From: Streptococcus sp. 68
Lineage (GTDB): Bacteria > Bacillota > Bacilli > Lactobacillales > Streptococcaceae
Assembly (NCBI RefSeq): GCF_013277415.1
Contig: NZ_VMMX01000010.1
Coordinates: 1 to 64,000 of the forward strand
DNA length: 64,000 bases
Reading direction: 5' to 3'
Shown here: piece after piece, positions 43,026 through 52,305 of the stretch
Numbering within the stretch: position 1 is the first letter of the stretch
How the letters are laid out: every line of letters begins with the position of its first letter
The notes under the pieces: model-generated
The model's database searches: none
What the model saw: the letters and a program-made list of their open reading frames with translations, nothing else
What the model was told of the DNA's origin: nothing
Position numbers and translations under genes: made by a program

Positions 43026-43134
43026 GTCGTGTGAACGATAATACTCATTCTTGATGAATTGTGAAGCAGTTGCCCTTGGGTCGTTTTGCGAGTTGAAGTC
43101 AAGAAGAGGAAAAAAACAAAAAGGAGAAATACTC
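43026..43134 (+). promoter_or_regulatory. Long rpsB leader, possible S2 autoregulatory RNA
   Basis: The leader of about 110 nt contains conserved-looking stretches (GTGAACGATAATACTC, GCAGTTGCCCTTGGGTCG) and G/C-rich blocks. A structured leader of this kind (Lacto-rpsB motif) is predicted upstream of rpsB in Lactobacillales. I infer the match from position; folding is not checked. Confidence 0.5.
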
Positions 43135-43914
43135 ATGGCAGTAATTTCAATGAAACAACTTCTTGAGGCTGGTGTACACTTTGGTCACCAAACTCGTCGC
43201 TGGAACCCTAAGATGGCTAAATACATCTTTACAGAGCGTAACGGAATCCACGTTATCGACTTGCAACAAACTGTAAAATACGCTGACCAAGCATACGACT
43301 TCATGCGTGATGCAGCAGCTAACGATGCGGTTGTATTGTTCGTTGGTACTAAGAAACAAGCAGCTGATGCAGTTGCTGAAGAAGCAGTACGTTCAGGTCA
43401 ATACTTCATCAACCACCGTTGGTTGGGTGGAACTCTTACAAACTGGGGAACAATCCAAAAACGTATCGCTCGTTTGAAAGAAATCAAACGTATGGAAGAA
43501 GATGGAACTTTCGAAGTTCTTCCTAAGAAAGAAGTTGCACTTCTTAACAAACAACGTGCGCGTCTTGAAAAATTCTTGGGTGGTATCGAAGATATGCCTC
43601 GTATCCCAGATGTGATGTACGTAGTTGACCCACATAAAGAGCAAATCGCTGTTAAAGAAGCTAAAAAATTGGGAATCCCAGTTGTAGCGATGGTTGACAC
43701 AAACACTGATCCAGATGATATCGATGTAATCATCCCAGCTAACGATGACGCTATCCGAGCTGTTAAATTGATCACAGCTAAATTGGCTGACGCTATCATC
43801 GAAGGACGTCAAGGTGAGGATGCAGTAGCAGTTGAAGCAGAATTTGCAGCTTCAGAAACTCAAGCAGATTCAATTGAAGAAATCGTTGAAGTTGTAGAAG
43901 GTGACAACGCTTAA
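43135..43914 (+). CDS. rpsB: 30S ribosomal protein S2
   Basis: The 259-residue protein matches S2 ([32 protein letters not shown]). I chose the ATG at 43135 with AAAGGAGAAA ahead; the longer frame runs into the leader. S2 is needed for late 30S assembly and binds S1. Codon use is strongly biased, as for highly expressed genes. Confidence 0.98.
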
Positions 43915-43935
43915 TTTATATAAATAGTAATTACC

Positions 43936-43970
43936 TAGGAGGGCGGGGCTTAGCCCGGCTCTCCTATTTT
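43936..43970 (+). terminator. Attenuator between rpsB and tsf
   Basis: A strong G/C-rich hairpin (TAGGAG..GCGGG/CCCGGCTCTCCTA) followed by TTTT lies between the two genes. It would reduce tsf expression relative to rpsB. Confidence 0.85.
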
Positions 43971-43992
43971 TAAAAAATATAGGAGAATCAAA

Positions 43993-45033
43993 ATGGCAGA
44001 AATTACAGCTAAACTTGTTAAAGAGTTGCGTGAAAAATCTGGTGCTGGTGTTATGGACGCTAAAAAAGCATTGGTTGAAGTGGAAGGCGATATCGAAAAA
44101 GCGATTGAATTGCTTCGTGAAAAAGGTATGGCAAAAGCAGCTAAGAAAGCTGACCGTGTTGCTGCAGAAGGTTTGACTGGTGTTTATGTTGACGGTAACA
44201 TTGCAGCAGTTGTTGAAGTAAATGCTGAAACTGACTTCGTTGCGAAAAACGCTCAATTTGTTGAGTTGGTAAACGCAACAGCTAAAGCAATCGTTGAAGG
44301 AAAACCAGCTAACAACGAAGAAGCTCTTGCTTTGACTATGCCTTCAGGTGAAACTCTTGAAGCTGCATACGTATCTGCAACAGCGACTATCGGAGAAAAA
44401 ATCTCATTCCGTCGCTTTGCTTTGATTGAAAAAACAGATGCACAACACTTCGGAGCATACCAACACAACGGTGGACGTATCGGTGTTATCTCTGTAATCG
44501 AAGGTGGAGACGAAGCACTTGCTAAACAAATTTCAATGCACATTGCTGCTATGAAACCAACAGTTCTTTCATACAAAGAATTGGATGAGCAATTTGTTAA
44601 AGATGAGTTGGCACAATTGAACCACGTTATCGACCAAGATAACGAAAGCCGTGCAATGGTTAACAAACCAGCTCTCCCACACTTGAAATATGGATCAAAA
44701 GCTCAATTGACTGATGATGTTATTGCTCAAGCTGAAGCTGACATCAAAGCTGAGTTGGCTGCAGAAGGCAAACCAGAAAAAATCTGGGACAAAATCATCC
44801 CAGGTAAAATGGATCGCTTCATGCTTGACAACACTAAAGTTGACCAAGCTTACACACTTCTTGCACAAGTTTACATCATGGATGACAGCAAGACAGTTGA
44901 AGCATACCTTGAATCAGTTAACGCTTCAGTAGTTGAGTTCGCTCGCTTTGAAGTTGGTGAAGGTATTGAGAAAGCTGCAAACGACTTTGAAGCTGAAGTT
45001 GCAGCTACAATGGCAGCAGCCTTGAATAACTAA
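43993..45033 (+). CDS. tsf: Translation elongation factor Ts
   Basis: EF-Ts recycles EF-Tu by exchanging GDP for GTP. The 346-residue protein has the N-terminal UBA-like domain ([29 protein letters not shown]) and the core contact TDFVAKN. It follows rpsB through an attenuator; codon bias is strong. Confidence 0.98.
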   Translation: MAEITAKLVKELREKSGAGVMDAKKALVEVEGDIEKAIELLREKGMAKAAKKADRVAAEGLTGVYVDGNIAAVVEVNAETDFVAKNAQFVELVNATAKAIVEGKPANNEEALALTMPSGETLEAAYVSATATIGEKISFRRFALIEKTDAQHFGAYQHNGGRIGVISVIEGGDEALAKQISMHIAAMKPTVLSYKELDEQFVKDELAQLNHVIDQDNESRAMVNKPALPHLKYGSKAQLTDDVIAQAEADIKAELAAEGKPEKIWDKIIPGKMDRFMLDNTKVDQAYTLLAQVYIMDDSKTVEAYLESVNASVVEFARFEVGEGIEKAANDFEAEVAATMAAALNN

Positions 45034-45039
45034 TTATAG

Positions 45040-45066
45040 AAAGGAAGTAAATTTGCTTCCTTTTTT
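45040..45066 (+). terminator. Terminator after tsf
   Basis: AAAGGAAG pairs with CTTCCTTT around an 8-nt loop, followed by T residues. Confidence 0.85.
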
Positions 45067-45120
45067 CTATGCAGTCGATCCTTATAGGGAGAGTTTCCTA
45101 TTTTCAAGGTAAAAATAAAA

Positions 45121-45137
45121 AGCCCTATAATAAGGGC
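45121..45137 (-). terminator. Terminator after cysK
   Basis: GCCCT and AGGGC pair around 6 nt, with a T-rich tract on the minus strand. The cysK stop lies 17 bp upstream. Confidence 0.7.
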
Positions 45138-45154
45138 CAATTGTATTTAGGAGA

Positions 45155-46081
45155 CTAAACTTCAAATTCATAGAGTGCTGTAGAGAGATAACGTTCACCG
45201 TTATCTGGTGCTAGAGCAAGGACTTTTTTACCTGTACCTAATTTTTTGGCAATCTCGATGGCTCCGTAGATAGCTGCAGCTGAAGAAATCCCTACAAGGA
45301 AACCTTCTTTTCCACCAATTTCACGTCCGAGTGCAAGAGCATCATCTGATGTTACACGAACGATACCATCATAGGCTTTAGTATCAAGTGTATCAGGAAT
45401 AAATCCAGCTGAGATACCTTGAATTTTGTGAGGACCAGGTTTTTCACCAGATAGAATAGCAGATTCATTAGCTTCCACTGCATAAACTTGAATGTTTGAA
45501 TTTGCTGATTTGAGTGCATGGGAAACACCAGAAATCGTTCCACCGGTACCCACTCCAGCAACAAAGGCATCTAGTCCATCTTTACCGAAAGCAGCTAGTA
45601 TTTCAGCTCCTGTTGTTCTTTCGTGTACTTCTGGATTTGCTGGGTTGTCAAATTGAAGAGGAAGGAAACCATCACGTTCAGCAGCGATTTCTTGAGCCTT
45701 AGCAATAGCACCTTTCATTCCCTCACTGCCAGGAGTTAGGACGAGTTCAGCACCATAAGCCTGGATAATCTTACGTCGTTCTACACTCATAGTTTCAGGC
45801 ATAACGATGACAACTTTATACCCTTTAGCAGCACCTACCCATGAAAGTCCAATACCAGTGTTTCCACTTGTTGCTTCAACAATAGTAGAACCAGGTTTCA
45901 GAATACCATCTTGTTCAGCTTTTTCAATCATGCTAAGAGCAATACGGTCTTTTACAGAAGAACCAGGGTTAAATGCTTCAAGTTTTACATAGACATCTGC
46001 AGCACCTTCTGGCACGATGTTGTTAAGTTTAACAATCGGAGTTTGACCGATTAGTTCAGTAATGTTGTTATAAATAGACAT
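45155..46081 (-). CDS. cysK: Cysteine synthase A (O-acetylserine sulfhydrylase)
   Basis: CysK makes cysteine from O-acetylserine and sulfide with PLP. The 308-residue protein has the PLP Lys in GSSVKDRIA, the substrate loop [12 protein letters not shown], and the phosphate-binding [11 protein letters not shown]. It is monocistronic. Start is the ATG at 46081. Its regulation (e.g. by a CysR/CmbR-type factor) is not visible in the spacer. Confidence 0.96.
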   Translation of the reverse strand: MSIYNNITELIGQTPIVKLNNIVPEGAADVYVKLEAFNPGSSVKDRIALSMIEKAEQDGILKPGSTIVEATSGNTGIGLSWVGAAKGYKVVIVMPETMSVERRKIIQAYGAELVLTPGSEGMKGAIAKAQEIAAERDGFLPLQFDNPANPEVHERTTGAEILAAFGKDGLDAFVAGVGTGGTISGVSHALKSANSNIQVYAVEANESAILSGEKPGPHKIQGISAGFIPDTLDTKAYDGIVRVTSDDALALGREIGGKEGFLVGISSAAAIYGAIEIAKKLGTGKKVLALAPDNGERYLSTALYEFEV

Positions 46082-46366
46082 ATGAATACCTCTTTGTATA
46101 AGATATATCTAGTATAACGCTATCTATACCATTTGTAAAATATAGAAATCCTATCGAAGTGATAGGATTTTTTTATACCATAGGTACAATCCATTGGTTT
46201 TCAAGCGATTGTGATAAGCTAATTTTAGTAAATAGGTGTAAAGAAGAAAGTTATCAGTTTTCTTTTTGAATTGCTTCATTTTCTAGTAGGTCTTGGCAAG
46301 CATCTTTTTATTTTGCTCGTTAAAGTAGTTGTGAGAATGTCAACGAAACGCTGTATTATCCATTGT
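46082..46366. other. Noncoding gap between cysK and the yigZ-family gene
   Basis: This 285-bp gap holds a hairpin at 46146-46170 (AAATCCTATC/GATAGGATTT) that may end the yigZ-side transcript. The rest is AT-rich, with no frame longer than a few codons behind a ribosome site and no RNA I recognise. Confidence 0.4.
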
Positions 46367-47002
46367 TTACAACAAGTTTACAGGAACTTCAACTTCTCGT
46401 AAACCTTGGTCAGTTAAAGTGACTTTTCCATTAAAAAACTCTACAAGTGCAGCTTTAATAGTTTCTTTTTCTTCTTTATCAACATAAATCATCGTATCGA
46501 CTTGATCTGTAAAGTTTGTCTCAAGTTCCATGAGCTCATGTTCCTTAAGAAAGTTACTGTACTCTTGGTACTGAGCGTAAGACATTTGAATAGCAATGCC
46601 CGCCTGTTCCTTTATTTCAATGATGCCAATTTCTTTGACACCTAAGGCAACACTGCCTGCGTAAGCACGAATTAGTCCTCCAGCGCCTAGTTTAATACCA
46701 CCAAAGTAGCGTGTCACGACCACACAGACATTGGTGAGATTGTGATTTTCTAGTACCCCAAGCATGGGAACACCAGCAGTGCCACTAGGCTCGCCATCAT
46801 CACTTGTACGTTTGATTTCACTACGTTCCCCAATAATAAATGCAGAGCAGTTATGCGTAGCTTTGTAGTGTTCTTTTTTGATAGCAGTAATGAAGTCACG
46901 AGCCTCTTCTTCGCTATAAACACGCTTGGCATGACAGATAAAGCGGGATTTTTTGATTTCTTCTTGGACTTGTCCGTCCTCTTTAATTGTTCTAAATTCC
47001 AT
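46367..47002 (-). CDS. YigZ/IMPACT-family protein
   Basis: The 211-residue protein belongs to the UPF0029/IMPACT family (start MEFRTIKEDGQVQEEIKKSRFICHAKRVYSEEEARDFI; motif TSDDGEPSGTAGVPML). A C-terminal ferredoxin-like domain follows. The family is thought to modulate translation or stress response; no reaction is known. It diverges from comFA and shares the 56-bp spacer carrying the combox. This order is conserved in the mitis group. Confidence 0.88.
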   Translation of the reverse strand: MEFRTIKEDGQVQEEIKKSRFICHAKRVYSEEEARDFITAIKKEHYKATHNCSAFIIGERSEIKRTSDDGEPSGTAGVPMLGVLENHNLTNVCVVVTRYFGGIKLGAGGLIRAYAGSVALGVKEIGIIEIKEQAGIAIQMSYAQYQEYSNFLKEHELMELETNFTDQVDTMIYVDKEEKETIKAALVEFFNGKVTLTDQGLREVEVPVNLL

Positions 47003-47043
47003 GATTTAATTGTACTAAAAAATCATCTAAAGCGCTAGGTTTT

Positions 47044-47051
47044 TACGAATA
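47044..47051 (+). promoter_or_regulatory. ComX-dependent combox (cin-box) of comFA
   Basis: TACGAATA matches the streptococcal ComX promoter element exactly, preceded by a T run. It ends only 7 bp before the comFA ATG. Confidence 0.95.
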
Positions 47052-47058
47052 AAGAAGT

Positions 47059-48357
47059 ATGAAAGTAAATCCAAACTATCTCGGTCGTTTGTTTACTGAG
47101 AATGAATTAACAGAAGAGGAATGTCAGTTGGCGGAGAAATTTCCAGCAATGAGAAAGGAGAAGGGGAAATTTTTCTGTCAACGTTGTAATAGTACTATTC
47201 TAGAAGAATGGTATTTGCCCATTGGTGCTTACTATTGTCGGGAGTGCTTAATTATGAAGCGAGTCAGGAGTGATCAAGATTTATACTATTTCCCACAGGA
47301 GGATTTTCCGAAGCAAGATGTTCTTAAATGGCGTGGTCAATTAACTCCTTTTCAAGAGAAGGTGTCAGAGGGACTGATTCAAGCAGTAGAGAAGCAAGAG
47401 CCAACTTTAGTTCATGCGGTGACAGGGGCTGGAAAGACAGAAATGATTTATCAAGTTGTGGCTAAAGTGATTAATGGAGGTGGTGCAGTATGTTTGGCTA
47501 GTCCTCGCATAGATGTTTGTTTGGAGCTGTATAAGCGCCTGCAAAATGATTTTTCTTGCGAGATAGCCCTCCTACATGGAGAATCAAAGCCGTATTTTCG
47601 AACACCACTAGTTGTTGCGACGACCCATCAGTTATTGAAATTTTATCAAGCTTTTGATTTGCTGATAGTGGATGAAGTAGATGCTTTTCCTTATGTTGAC
47701 AATTTCACGCTTTACCACGCTGTCAAGAATAGTGTAAAGGAGAATGGATTGAGAATCTTTTTAACAGCGACTTCGACCGATGAGTTGGATAAAAAGGTCC
47801 GTTTAGGAGAACTAAAAAGACTGAGTTTACCGAGACGGTTCCATGGAAATCCGTTGATTATTCCTAAGCCAGTTTGGTTATCGGATTTTAATCGCTACTT
47901 AGACAAGAATCGTTTGTCACCAAAGTTAAAGTCCTATATTGATAAGCAGAGAAAGACAGCTTATCCGTTACTCATTTTTGCTTCAGAAATTAAGAAAGGG
48001 GAGCAGTTAAAAGAAATCTTACAGGAGCAATTTCCAAATGAGAAAATTGGCTTTGTATCTTCTGTAACAGAAAATCGATTAGAGCAGGTGCAAGCATTTA
48101 GAGATGGGGTGCTGACTATACTCATCAGCACAACTATTCTAGAGCGTGGTGTGACGTTTCCTCGTGTAGATGTTTTTGTAGTAGAAGCGAATCATCGTCT
48201 TTTTACCAAGTCTAGTTTGATTCAGATTGGTGGACGAGTTGGACGAAGCATGGATAGACCGACAGGAGATTTGCTTTTCTTCCATGATGGATTAAATGAT
48301 TCAATCAAGAGGGCGATTAAGGAAATTCAGATGATGAATAAGGAGGCTGGTCTATGA
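47059..48357 (+). CDS. comFA: Competence DNA-uptake helicase ComFA
   Basis: ComFA is a DEAD-like ATPase that helps pull single-stranded DNA into the cell during transformation. The 432-residue protein has a zinc-finger of four Cys (CQRC..CREC at about residues 41-66), Walker A HAVTGAGKTE, DEVD box, SAT-like LTATST and motif VI QIGGRVGRSMDR. It overlaps comFC by 4 bp. A combox lies directly upstream, so the transcript is leaderless or nearly so if the ATG at 47059 is used. Confidence 0.96.
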   Translation: MKVNPNYLGRLFTENELTEEECQLAEKFPAMRKEKGKFFCQRCNSTILEEWYLPIGAYYCRECLIMKRVRSDQDLYYFPQEDFPKQDVLKWRGQLTPFQEKVSEGLIQAVEKQEPTLVHAVTGAGKTEMIYQVVAKVINGGGAVCLASPRIDVCLELYKRLQNDFSCEIALLHGESKPYFRTPLVVATTHQLLKFYQAFDLLIVDEVDAFPYVDNFTLYHAVKNSVKENGLRIFLTATSTDELDKKVRLGELKRLSLPRRFHGNPLIIPKPVWLSDFNRYLDKNRLSPKLKSYIDKQRKTAYPLLIFASEIKKGEQLKEILQEQFPNEKIGFVSSVTENRLEQVQAFRDGVLTILISTTILERGVTFPRVDVFVVEANHRLFTKSSLIQIGGRVGRSMDRPTGDLLFFHDGLNDSIKRAIKEIQMMNKEAGL

Positions 48358-49016
48358 AGTGCTTGTTATGTGGGCAGACTATGAAGACTGTTTTAACTTT
48401 TAGTAGTCTCTTACTTCTGAAGAATGATGCCTCCTGTCTTTGTTTAGATTGTGATTCTACTTTTGAAAGAATTGGGGAAGAGAACTGTCCAAACTGTATG
48501 AAAATAGGATTGTCAACAAAGTGTCAAGATTGTCAATTTTGGTGTAAAGAAGGAGTTGAGGTCAGTCATAGAGCGATTTTCACTTACAATCAAGCTATGA
48601 AGGATTTTTTTAGTCGATATAAATTTGATGGAGACTTCCTTTTAAGAAAAGTTTTTTCTTCATTTTTAAGTGAGGAGTTGAAAAAGTACAAAGAGTACCA
48701 ATTTGTAGTCATTCCCCTAAGCCCTGATAGATATGCTGATAGAGGATTTAATCAGGTTGAGGGCTTGGTAGATGCAGCAGGCTTTGCGTATCTGGATTTA
48801 TTAGAAAAGAGAGAAGAGCGAGCTAGTTCTTCTAAAAGTCGCTCAGAGCGCTTGGCGACAGAACTTCCTTTCTTTATTAAAAGTGGAGTCCGCATTCCTA
48901 AGAAAATCCTACTTATAGATGATATTTATACTACAGGAACAACTATAAATCGTGTGAAGAAACTGCTGGAAGAAGCTGGTGCTGAGGATGTAAAAACATT
49001 TTCCCTTGTAAGATGA
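48354..49016 (+). CDS. comFC: Competence protein ComFC (phosphoribosyltransferase-like)
   Basis: The 220-residue protein has a Cys-rich N-terminus (MKCLLCGQTM, CLDCD, CPNCMKIGLSTKCQDCQFWC) and a C-terminal phosphoribosyltransferase-like domain with LLIDDIYTTGTTI. It works with ComFA in DNA uptake. Overlap with comFA and the single combox show a late competence operon. Confidence 0.95.
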   Translation: MKCLLCGQTMKTVLTFSSLLLLKNDASCLCLDCDSTFERIGEENCPNCMKIGLSTKCQDCQFWCKEGVEVSHRAIFTYNQAMKDFFSRYKFDGDFLLRKVFSSFLSEELKKYKEYQFVVIPLSPDRYADRGFNQVEGLVDAAGFAYLDLLEKREERASSSKSRSERLATELPFFIKSGVRIPKKILLIDDIYTTGTTINRVKKLLEEAGAEDVKTFSLVR

Positions 49017-49025
49017 GGAAAAAAT

Positions 49026-49054
49026 TTGCAAAAATAGAATGAAAGCGTTATAAT
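49026..49054 (+). promoter_or_regulatory. Promoter of hpf with overlapping cre-like site
   Basis: TTGCAA and TATAAT are 17 bp apart. ATGAAAGCGTTATAAT (49039-49054) fits the cre consensus with one mismatch and covers the -10 hexamer. Confidence 0.7.
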
Positions 49055-49095
49055 AAAATCATAAAAACAAAAATGTTTAGAAAGAAGGTACTCAT

Positions 49096-49644
49096 ATGAT
49101 TAAATATAGTATCCGTGGTGAAAACCTAGAAGTAACAGAAGCAATTCGTGATTATGTAGTTTCTAAACTCGAAAAGATCGAAAAGTACTTCCAGCCAGAA
49201 CAAGAGTTGGATGCCCGAATTAACTTAAAAGTTTATCGTGAAAAAACAGCTAAAGTGGAAGTAACGATTCCGCTTGGATCTATTACTCTCCGCGCAGAAG
49301 ATGTGTCTCAAGATATGTATGGTTCAATTGACCTTGTAACTGATAAAATTGAACGTCAGATTCGTAAAAACAAAACAAAAATCGAGCGTAAAAATAAAAA
49401 TAAGGTAGCAACTAGTCAATTATTTACAGATGCTTTGGTGGAAGATTCAAATGTTGTCCAGTCTAAAGTTGTTCGTTCAAAACAAATTGATTTAAAACCA
49501 ATGGATTTGGAAGAAGCTATTCTACAAATGGATTTATTGGGGCATGATTTCTTTATCTATGTGGATGTTGAAGATCAAACAACCAATGTGATTTATCGTC
49601 GTGAGGATGGCGAAATTGGTTTGTTAGAAGTTAAAGAATCTTAA
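49096..49644 (+). CDS. hpf: Ribosome hibernation-promoting factor (long form)
   Basis: Long HPF joins 70S ribosomes into inactive 100S dimers under stress or starvation. The 182-residue protein has the N-terminal ribosome-binding domain (MIKYSIRGENLEVTEAIRDYVVSKLEKIEKYF) and a C-terminal dimerisation domain (KPMDLEEAILQMDLLGHDFFIYVD). It ends at a long hairpin terminator, after which the accessory cluster begins. Confidence 0.96.
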   Translation: MIKYSIRGENLEVTEAIRDYVVSKLEKIEKYFQPEQELDARINLKVYREKTAKVEVTIPLGSITLRAEDVSQDMYGSIDLVTDKIERQIRKNKTKIERKNKNKVATSQLFTDALVEDSNVVQSKVVRSKQIDLKPMDLEEAILQMDLLGHDFFIYVDVEDQTTNVIYRREDGEIGLLEVKES

Positions 49645-49651
49645 GAAAAAT

Positions 49652-49699
49652 GAAATATAAAAAGTGGTTTACTTTCGGGTAAATCACTTTTTATATTTC
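49652..49699 (+). terminator. Strong terminator after hpf
   Basis: A stem of about 20 bp (GAAATATAAAAAGTGGTTTAC with its complement, one bulge) has a TTTCG loop. Confidence 0.88.
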
Positions 49700-50152
49700 A
49701 AGGAAGAGGGAGTTTGTGTAGCTAATTGAAATTAGAGTTGAACGTCTTAGGTGCTAAAATATTGCTAGTAATTGGATTGAATTTCCTAGTCAATTTATTT
49801 AGATTTTATTTCACTATATAAAGCGACTGTGTTTAGTTTAAGTATTTTTTATCTATTTTGTCTTTTGTAATACAAGTAGCTATGAGGAATAAAAGATATC
49901 TATTTAGAGGGTGTGTAGATTGTAGAATGGAAGTTTGGAAGAAAAAGTTATTGCCCATATAAGAGAGATGGCTTGTCTCTATGGATAAATTCTTAAAAAG
50001 TAAGTGGAAGAACTATCTATAAATCTAACTTATAGCTCTATTCATTTTTATTAAGTAGACAAAATACTAGTTAAAGCGATAGAATGGACTTGTCAACAAA
50101 TAGCGAGCAATAAAATGTAAGCGTTCTTAAAATAAAAGAAGGAGTCATAACT
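49700..50152 (+). promoter_or_regulatory. Control region of the first acyl-CoA operon
   Basis: This 453-bp AT-rich gap has no credible gene. It holds a LysR-type dyad at 50017-50035 (CTATAAA-N5-CTTATAG, T-N11-A core), the 11-mer ATTAAGTAGAC at 50050-50060, a promoter (TAGACA at 50056-50061, TAGAAT at 50080-50085, 18-bp spacer), a cre-like site ATGTAAGCGTTCTTAA at 50115-50130 and the AAGGAG ribosome site. The stretch 49700-50010 shows nothing else I recognise. Confidence 0.65.
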
Positions 50153-51361
50153 ATGGCAACAAAACAAGAAATTTTACGTGAACTATATCCTGAGGATCTC
50201 TTTCATTACGCTGATGGTTTAACATTAGGGGAAGCTGAAGTACTACAAGAAACTCGTCGTTTGATTGAAAAACATCTACGTCCAGTTATCAACGAATACT
50301 GGGAAAAACCTGATTTCCCATTTGAGGAATTTTACGCTGTCGCTAAGGGTGCTCAAATCATGAACAATCCAAAATTGTTTGAAGGGCGTGAAGGAAGTTA
50401 TAAACCATCTGAATTGTATATTACCTTTTTATATCTAGAACTAGCTCGCTTCGATGCTTCAATCGCAACTTTCTATACAGTTCATGGAGGACTTTGCTAT
50501 AACACTATTTTATTGGGTGGGGATGAAAGACAACAGAAAGAATTTCTTCCTAAGTTGGCTTCATTTGACTGGCAAGGATGTTTTGCCTTAACAGAACCGC
50601 TTTCTGGATCTGATATTGCTGGTGGTCTATCAACAACTGCTGAGCGTGTTGGAGATAAGTGGATTTTGAACGGAGAAAAGCGTTGGGTTGGTGGCTCAGA
50701 TACAGCAGATGTTGTTCCTGTATTTGCTCGTGATGTGGCAGACGGTAAGGTGAAATGTTTTATTGTCCGTAAAGGTGCTCCTGGCTACCATGCAGAGCCT
50801 ATTCCACATAAGATTGCACTGCGTTGTATCCGCAATGGTCATATTACAATGAAGAATGTAGAAGTTCCAGACTCAGATCGTTTGGTTAACATCAATGGAT
50901 TTGGAGATGTAGCACGTATTTTAACATTTACTCGTGCCGATGTAGCGCACATTGCTATGGGAGTAACATGTGGTTCATATGTGGCAGCTCTTAAATATGC
51001 AAAAGACCGTCAACAGTTTAAACGTCCGATTGCCAAATTCCAAATTGTTCAAGAAAAATTAGCTAGAATGCAAGCCAATGCTGTAGCAGCTCTTGCATAT
51101 TCAACTCGTATTGCTGAAATGCAGGAAGAGGGTAATGAGTTGATGCTCAATTCTGCTCTAGCGAAAATGCATAACTCTTTAGTAATGCGTGAAACAGTAG
51201 CTCTTGCGCGTGAAACATGTGGTGGTAATGGTATTACTTTGGAAACAGATGTGGCACGATTCTTTGCAGATGCGGAATCAATCTATACTTATGAAGGTTC
51301 GCACGAAGTCAATGCTTTGATTGTAGGTCGTGAAATTACTGGATTGGGTGCATTTGTTTAA
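50153..51361 (+). CDS. Acyl-CoA dehydrogenase, ACX4/glutaryl-CoA dehydrogenase-like
   Basis: The 402-residue flavoprotein should oxidise acyl-CoA to trans-2-enoyl-CoA, the first beta-oxidation step. It has the FAD-binding FALTEPLSGSD (residues 144-154), a RWVGGSDTAD stretch, CGGNGI and the catalytic Glu in YEGSHEVN (E381). The pattern around RWVGGS, NKIALR-like HKIALRCIRNGHI and GREITGLGAF resembles plant acyl-CoA oxidase 4 and glutaryl-CoA dehydrogenase more than the usual bacterial butyryl-CoA dehydrogenases. The glutaryl-specific residues are not clear. No electron-transfer flavoprotein genes are nearby, so oxidase activity is possible. First gene of the operon with hbd and thiolase. Confidence 0.88.
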   Translation: MATKQEILRELYPEDLFHYADGLTLGEAEVLQETRRLIEKHLRPVINEYWEKPDFPFEEFYAVAKGAQIMNNPKLFEGREGSYKPSELYITFLYLELARFDASIATFYTVHGGLCYNTILLGGDERQQKEFLPKLASFDWQGCFALTEPLSGSDIAGGLSTTAERVGDKWILNGEKRWVGGSDTADVVPVFARDVADGKVKCFIVRKGAPGYHAEPIPHKIALRCIRNGHITMKNVEVPDSDRLVNINGFGDVARILTFTRADVAHIAMGVTCGSYVAALKYAKDRQQFKRPIAKFQIVQEKLARMQANAVAALAYSTRIAEMQEEGNELMLNSALAKMHNSLVMRETVALARETCGGNGITLETDVARFFADAESIYTYEGSHEVNALIVGREITGLGAFV

Positions 51362-51442
51362 TAGAACTAGGACGATTGAAGGGTTTGTTTTCAATCGTCC
51401 TTGCTTCATAATGTGATTTACTTAGAATAAAAAGGAGAAAAA

Positions 51443-52288
51443 ATGATCTCAAATGTAATGATAATTGGCTCTGGTCAGATGGGAAGTGGTATTGCTCAAG
51501 TATTTGCTCAAGCTGGATTTACGGTTTATTTGAATGATATCAAAGAAGAATTTGTTCAACGAGGATTGAATAACATAATAAAACAGTTGGAACGTTCGGT
51601 TGAAAAAGGACGTCTATCTGCAGATGAGAAAGACAAAGTGGTTGCCAATTTAATTCCTTCTACTTCATATGAAGACGCGAAAAATGTACAATTGGTTATT
51701 GAAGCTGCGACTGAAAATCGTGATATTAAACTCAGTATATTTAAACAATTGGACGAAATCACAGATTCTAAAACAATTCTAGCATCAAATACTTCCTCTC
51801 TATCTATCACAGATATTGCAGCCGCAACTAAGAACCAAGAACGTGTGATTGGAATGCACTTTTTTAATCCTGCTCCAGTGATGAAATTAGTTGAAGTGAT
51901 TAAAGCTTTGCAGACTTCGGATGAAGTAGTGGCAGAAATCCGTGAACTTACAAAGAAAATTGGAAAAACTCCTGTTGATGTTAAAGATTCTTATGGATTT
52001 GTAGTAAATCGTGTATTGATTCCTATGATCAATGAAGCTATTTATATCTTAGGAGAAGGAGTTGCTAGTGCTGAAGAAATAGATGAGGCAATGAAACTAG
52101 GTGCTAATCATCCTATTGGTCCCTTAGCTTTGGCCGATTTGATTGGATTGGATGTTTGCCTTGCAATTATGGGTGTTTTGAACCAAGGATTTGGTGATCA
52201 AAAATACCGTCCTGCTCCTCTTTTGAAGAAAATGGTAGAGGCTGGAAAATTGGGACGTAAGTCAAAAGAAGGATTCTTTACTTACTAG
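51443..52288 (+). CDS. hbd: 3-hydroxybutyryl-CoA dehydrogenase
   Basis: The enzyme interconverts 3-hydroxyacyl-CoA and 3-ketoacyl-CoA with NAD(P). The 281-residue length is that of the short-chain bacterial Hbd. The N-terminal dinucleotide site is [10 protein letters not shown] (residues 9-18); the catalytic His is in [17 protein letters not shown] (H139), and the C-terminal domain starts [18 protein letters not shown]. It follows the acyl-CoA dehydrogenase by 81 bp with AAAGGAG ahead of the ATG, and precedes thiolase by 17 bp. Confidence 0.93.
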   Translation: MISNVMIIGSGQMGSGIAQVFAQAGFTVYLNDIKEEFVQRGLNNIIKQLERSVEKGRLSADEKDKVVANLIPSTSYEDAKNVQLVIEAATENRDIKLSIFKQLDEITDSKTILASNTSSLSITDIAAATKNQERVIGMHFFNPAPVMKLVEVIKALQTSDEVVAEIRELTKKIGKTPVDVKDSYGFVVNRVLIPMINEAIYILGEGVASAEEIDEAMKLGANHPIGPLALADLIGLDVCLAIMGVLNQGFGDQKYRPAPLLKKMVEAGKLGRKSKEGFFTY

Positions 52289-52305
52289 AAAAAATGGAGG
52301 TAGTC

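Noticed and set aside
42930-43136. Minus-strand frame across the rpsB leader
   Set aside because: Covers a promoter and leader with no coding signature.
43393-43812. Long minus-strand frames opposite rpsB (and similar ones opposite tsf)
   Set aside because: They mirror the strong codon bias of the ribosomal and elongation-factor genes, have no ribosome sites and give composition-biased proteins.
49700-50010. Possible small gene in the AT-rich DNA after hpf
   Set aside because: No frame of useful length with a ribosome site and no recognisable protein; treated as noncoding.
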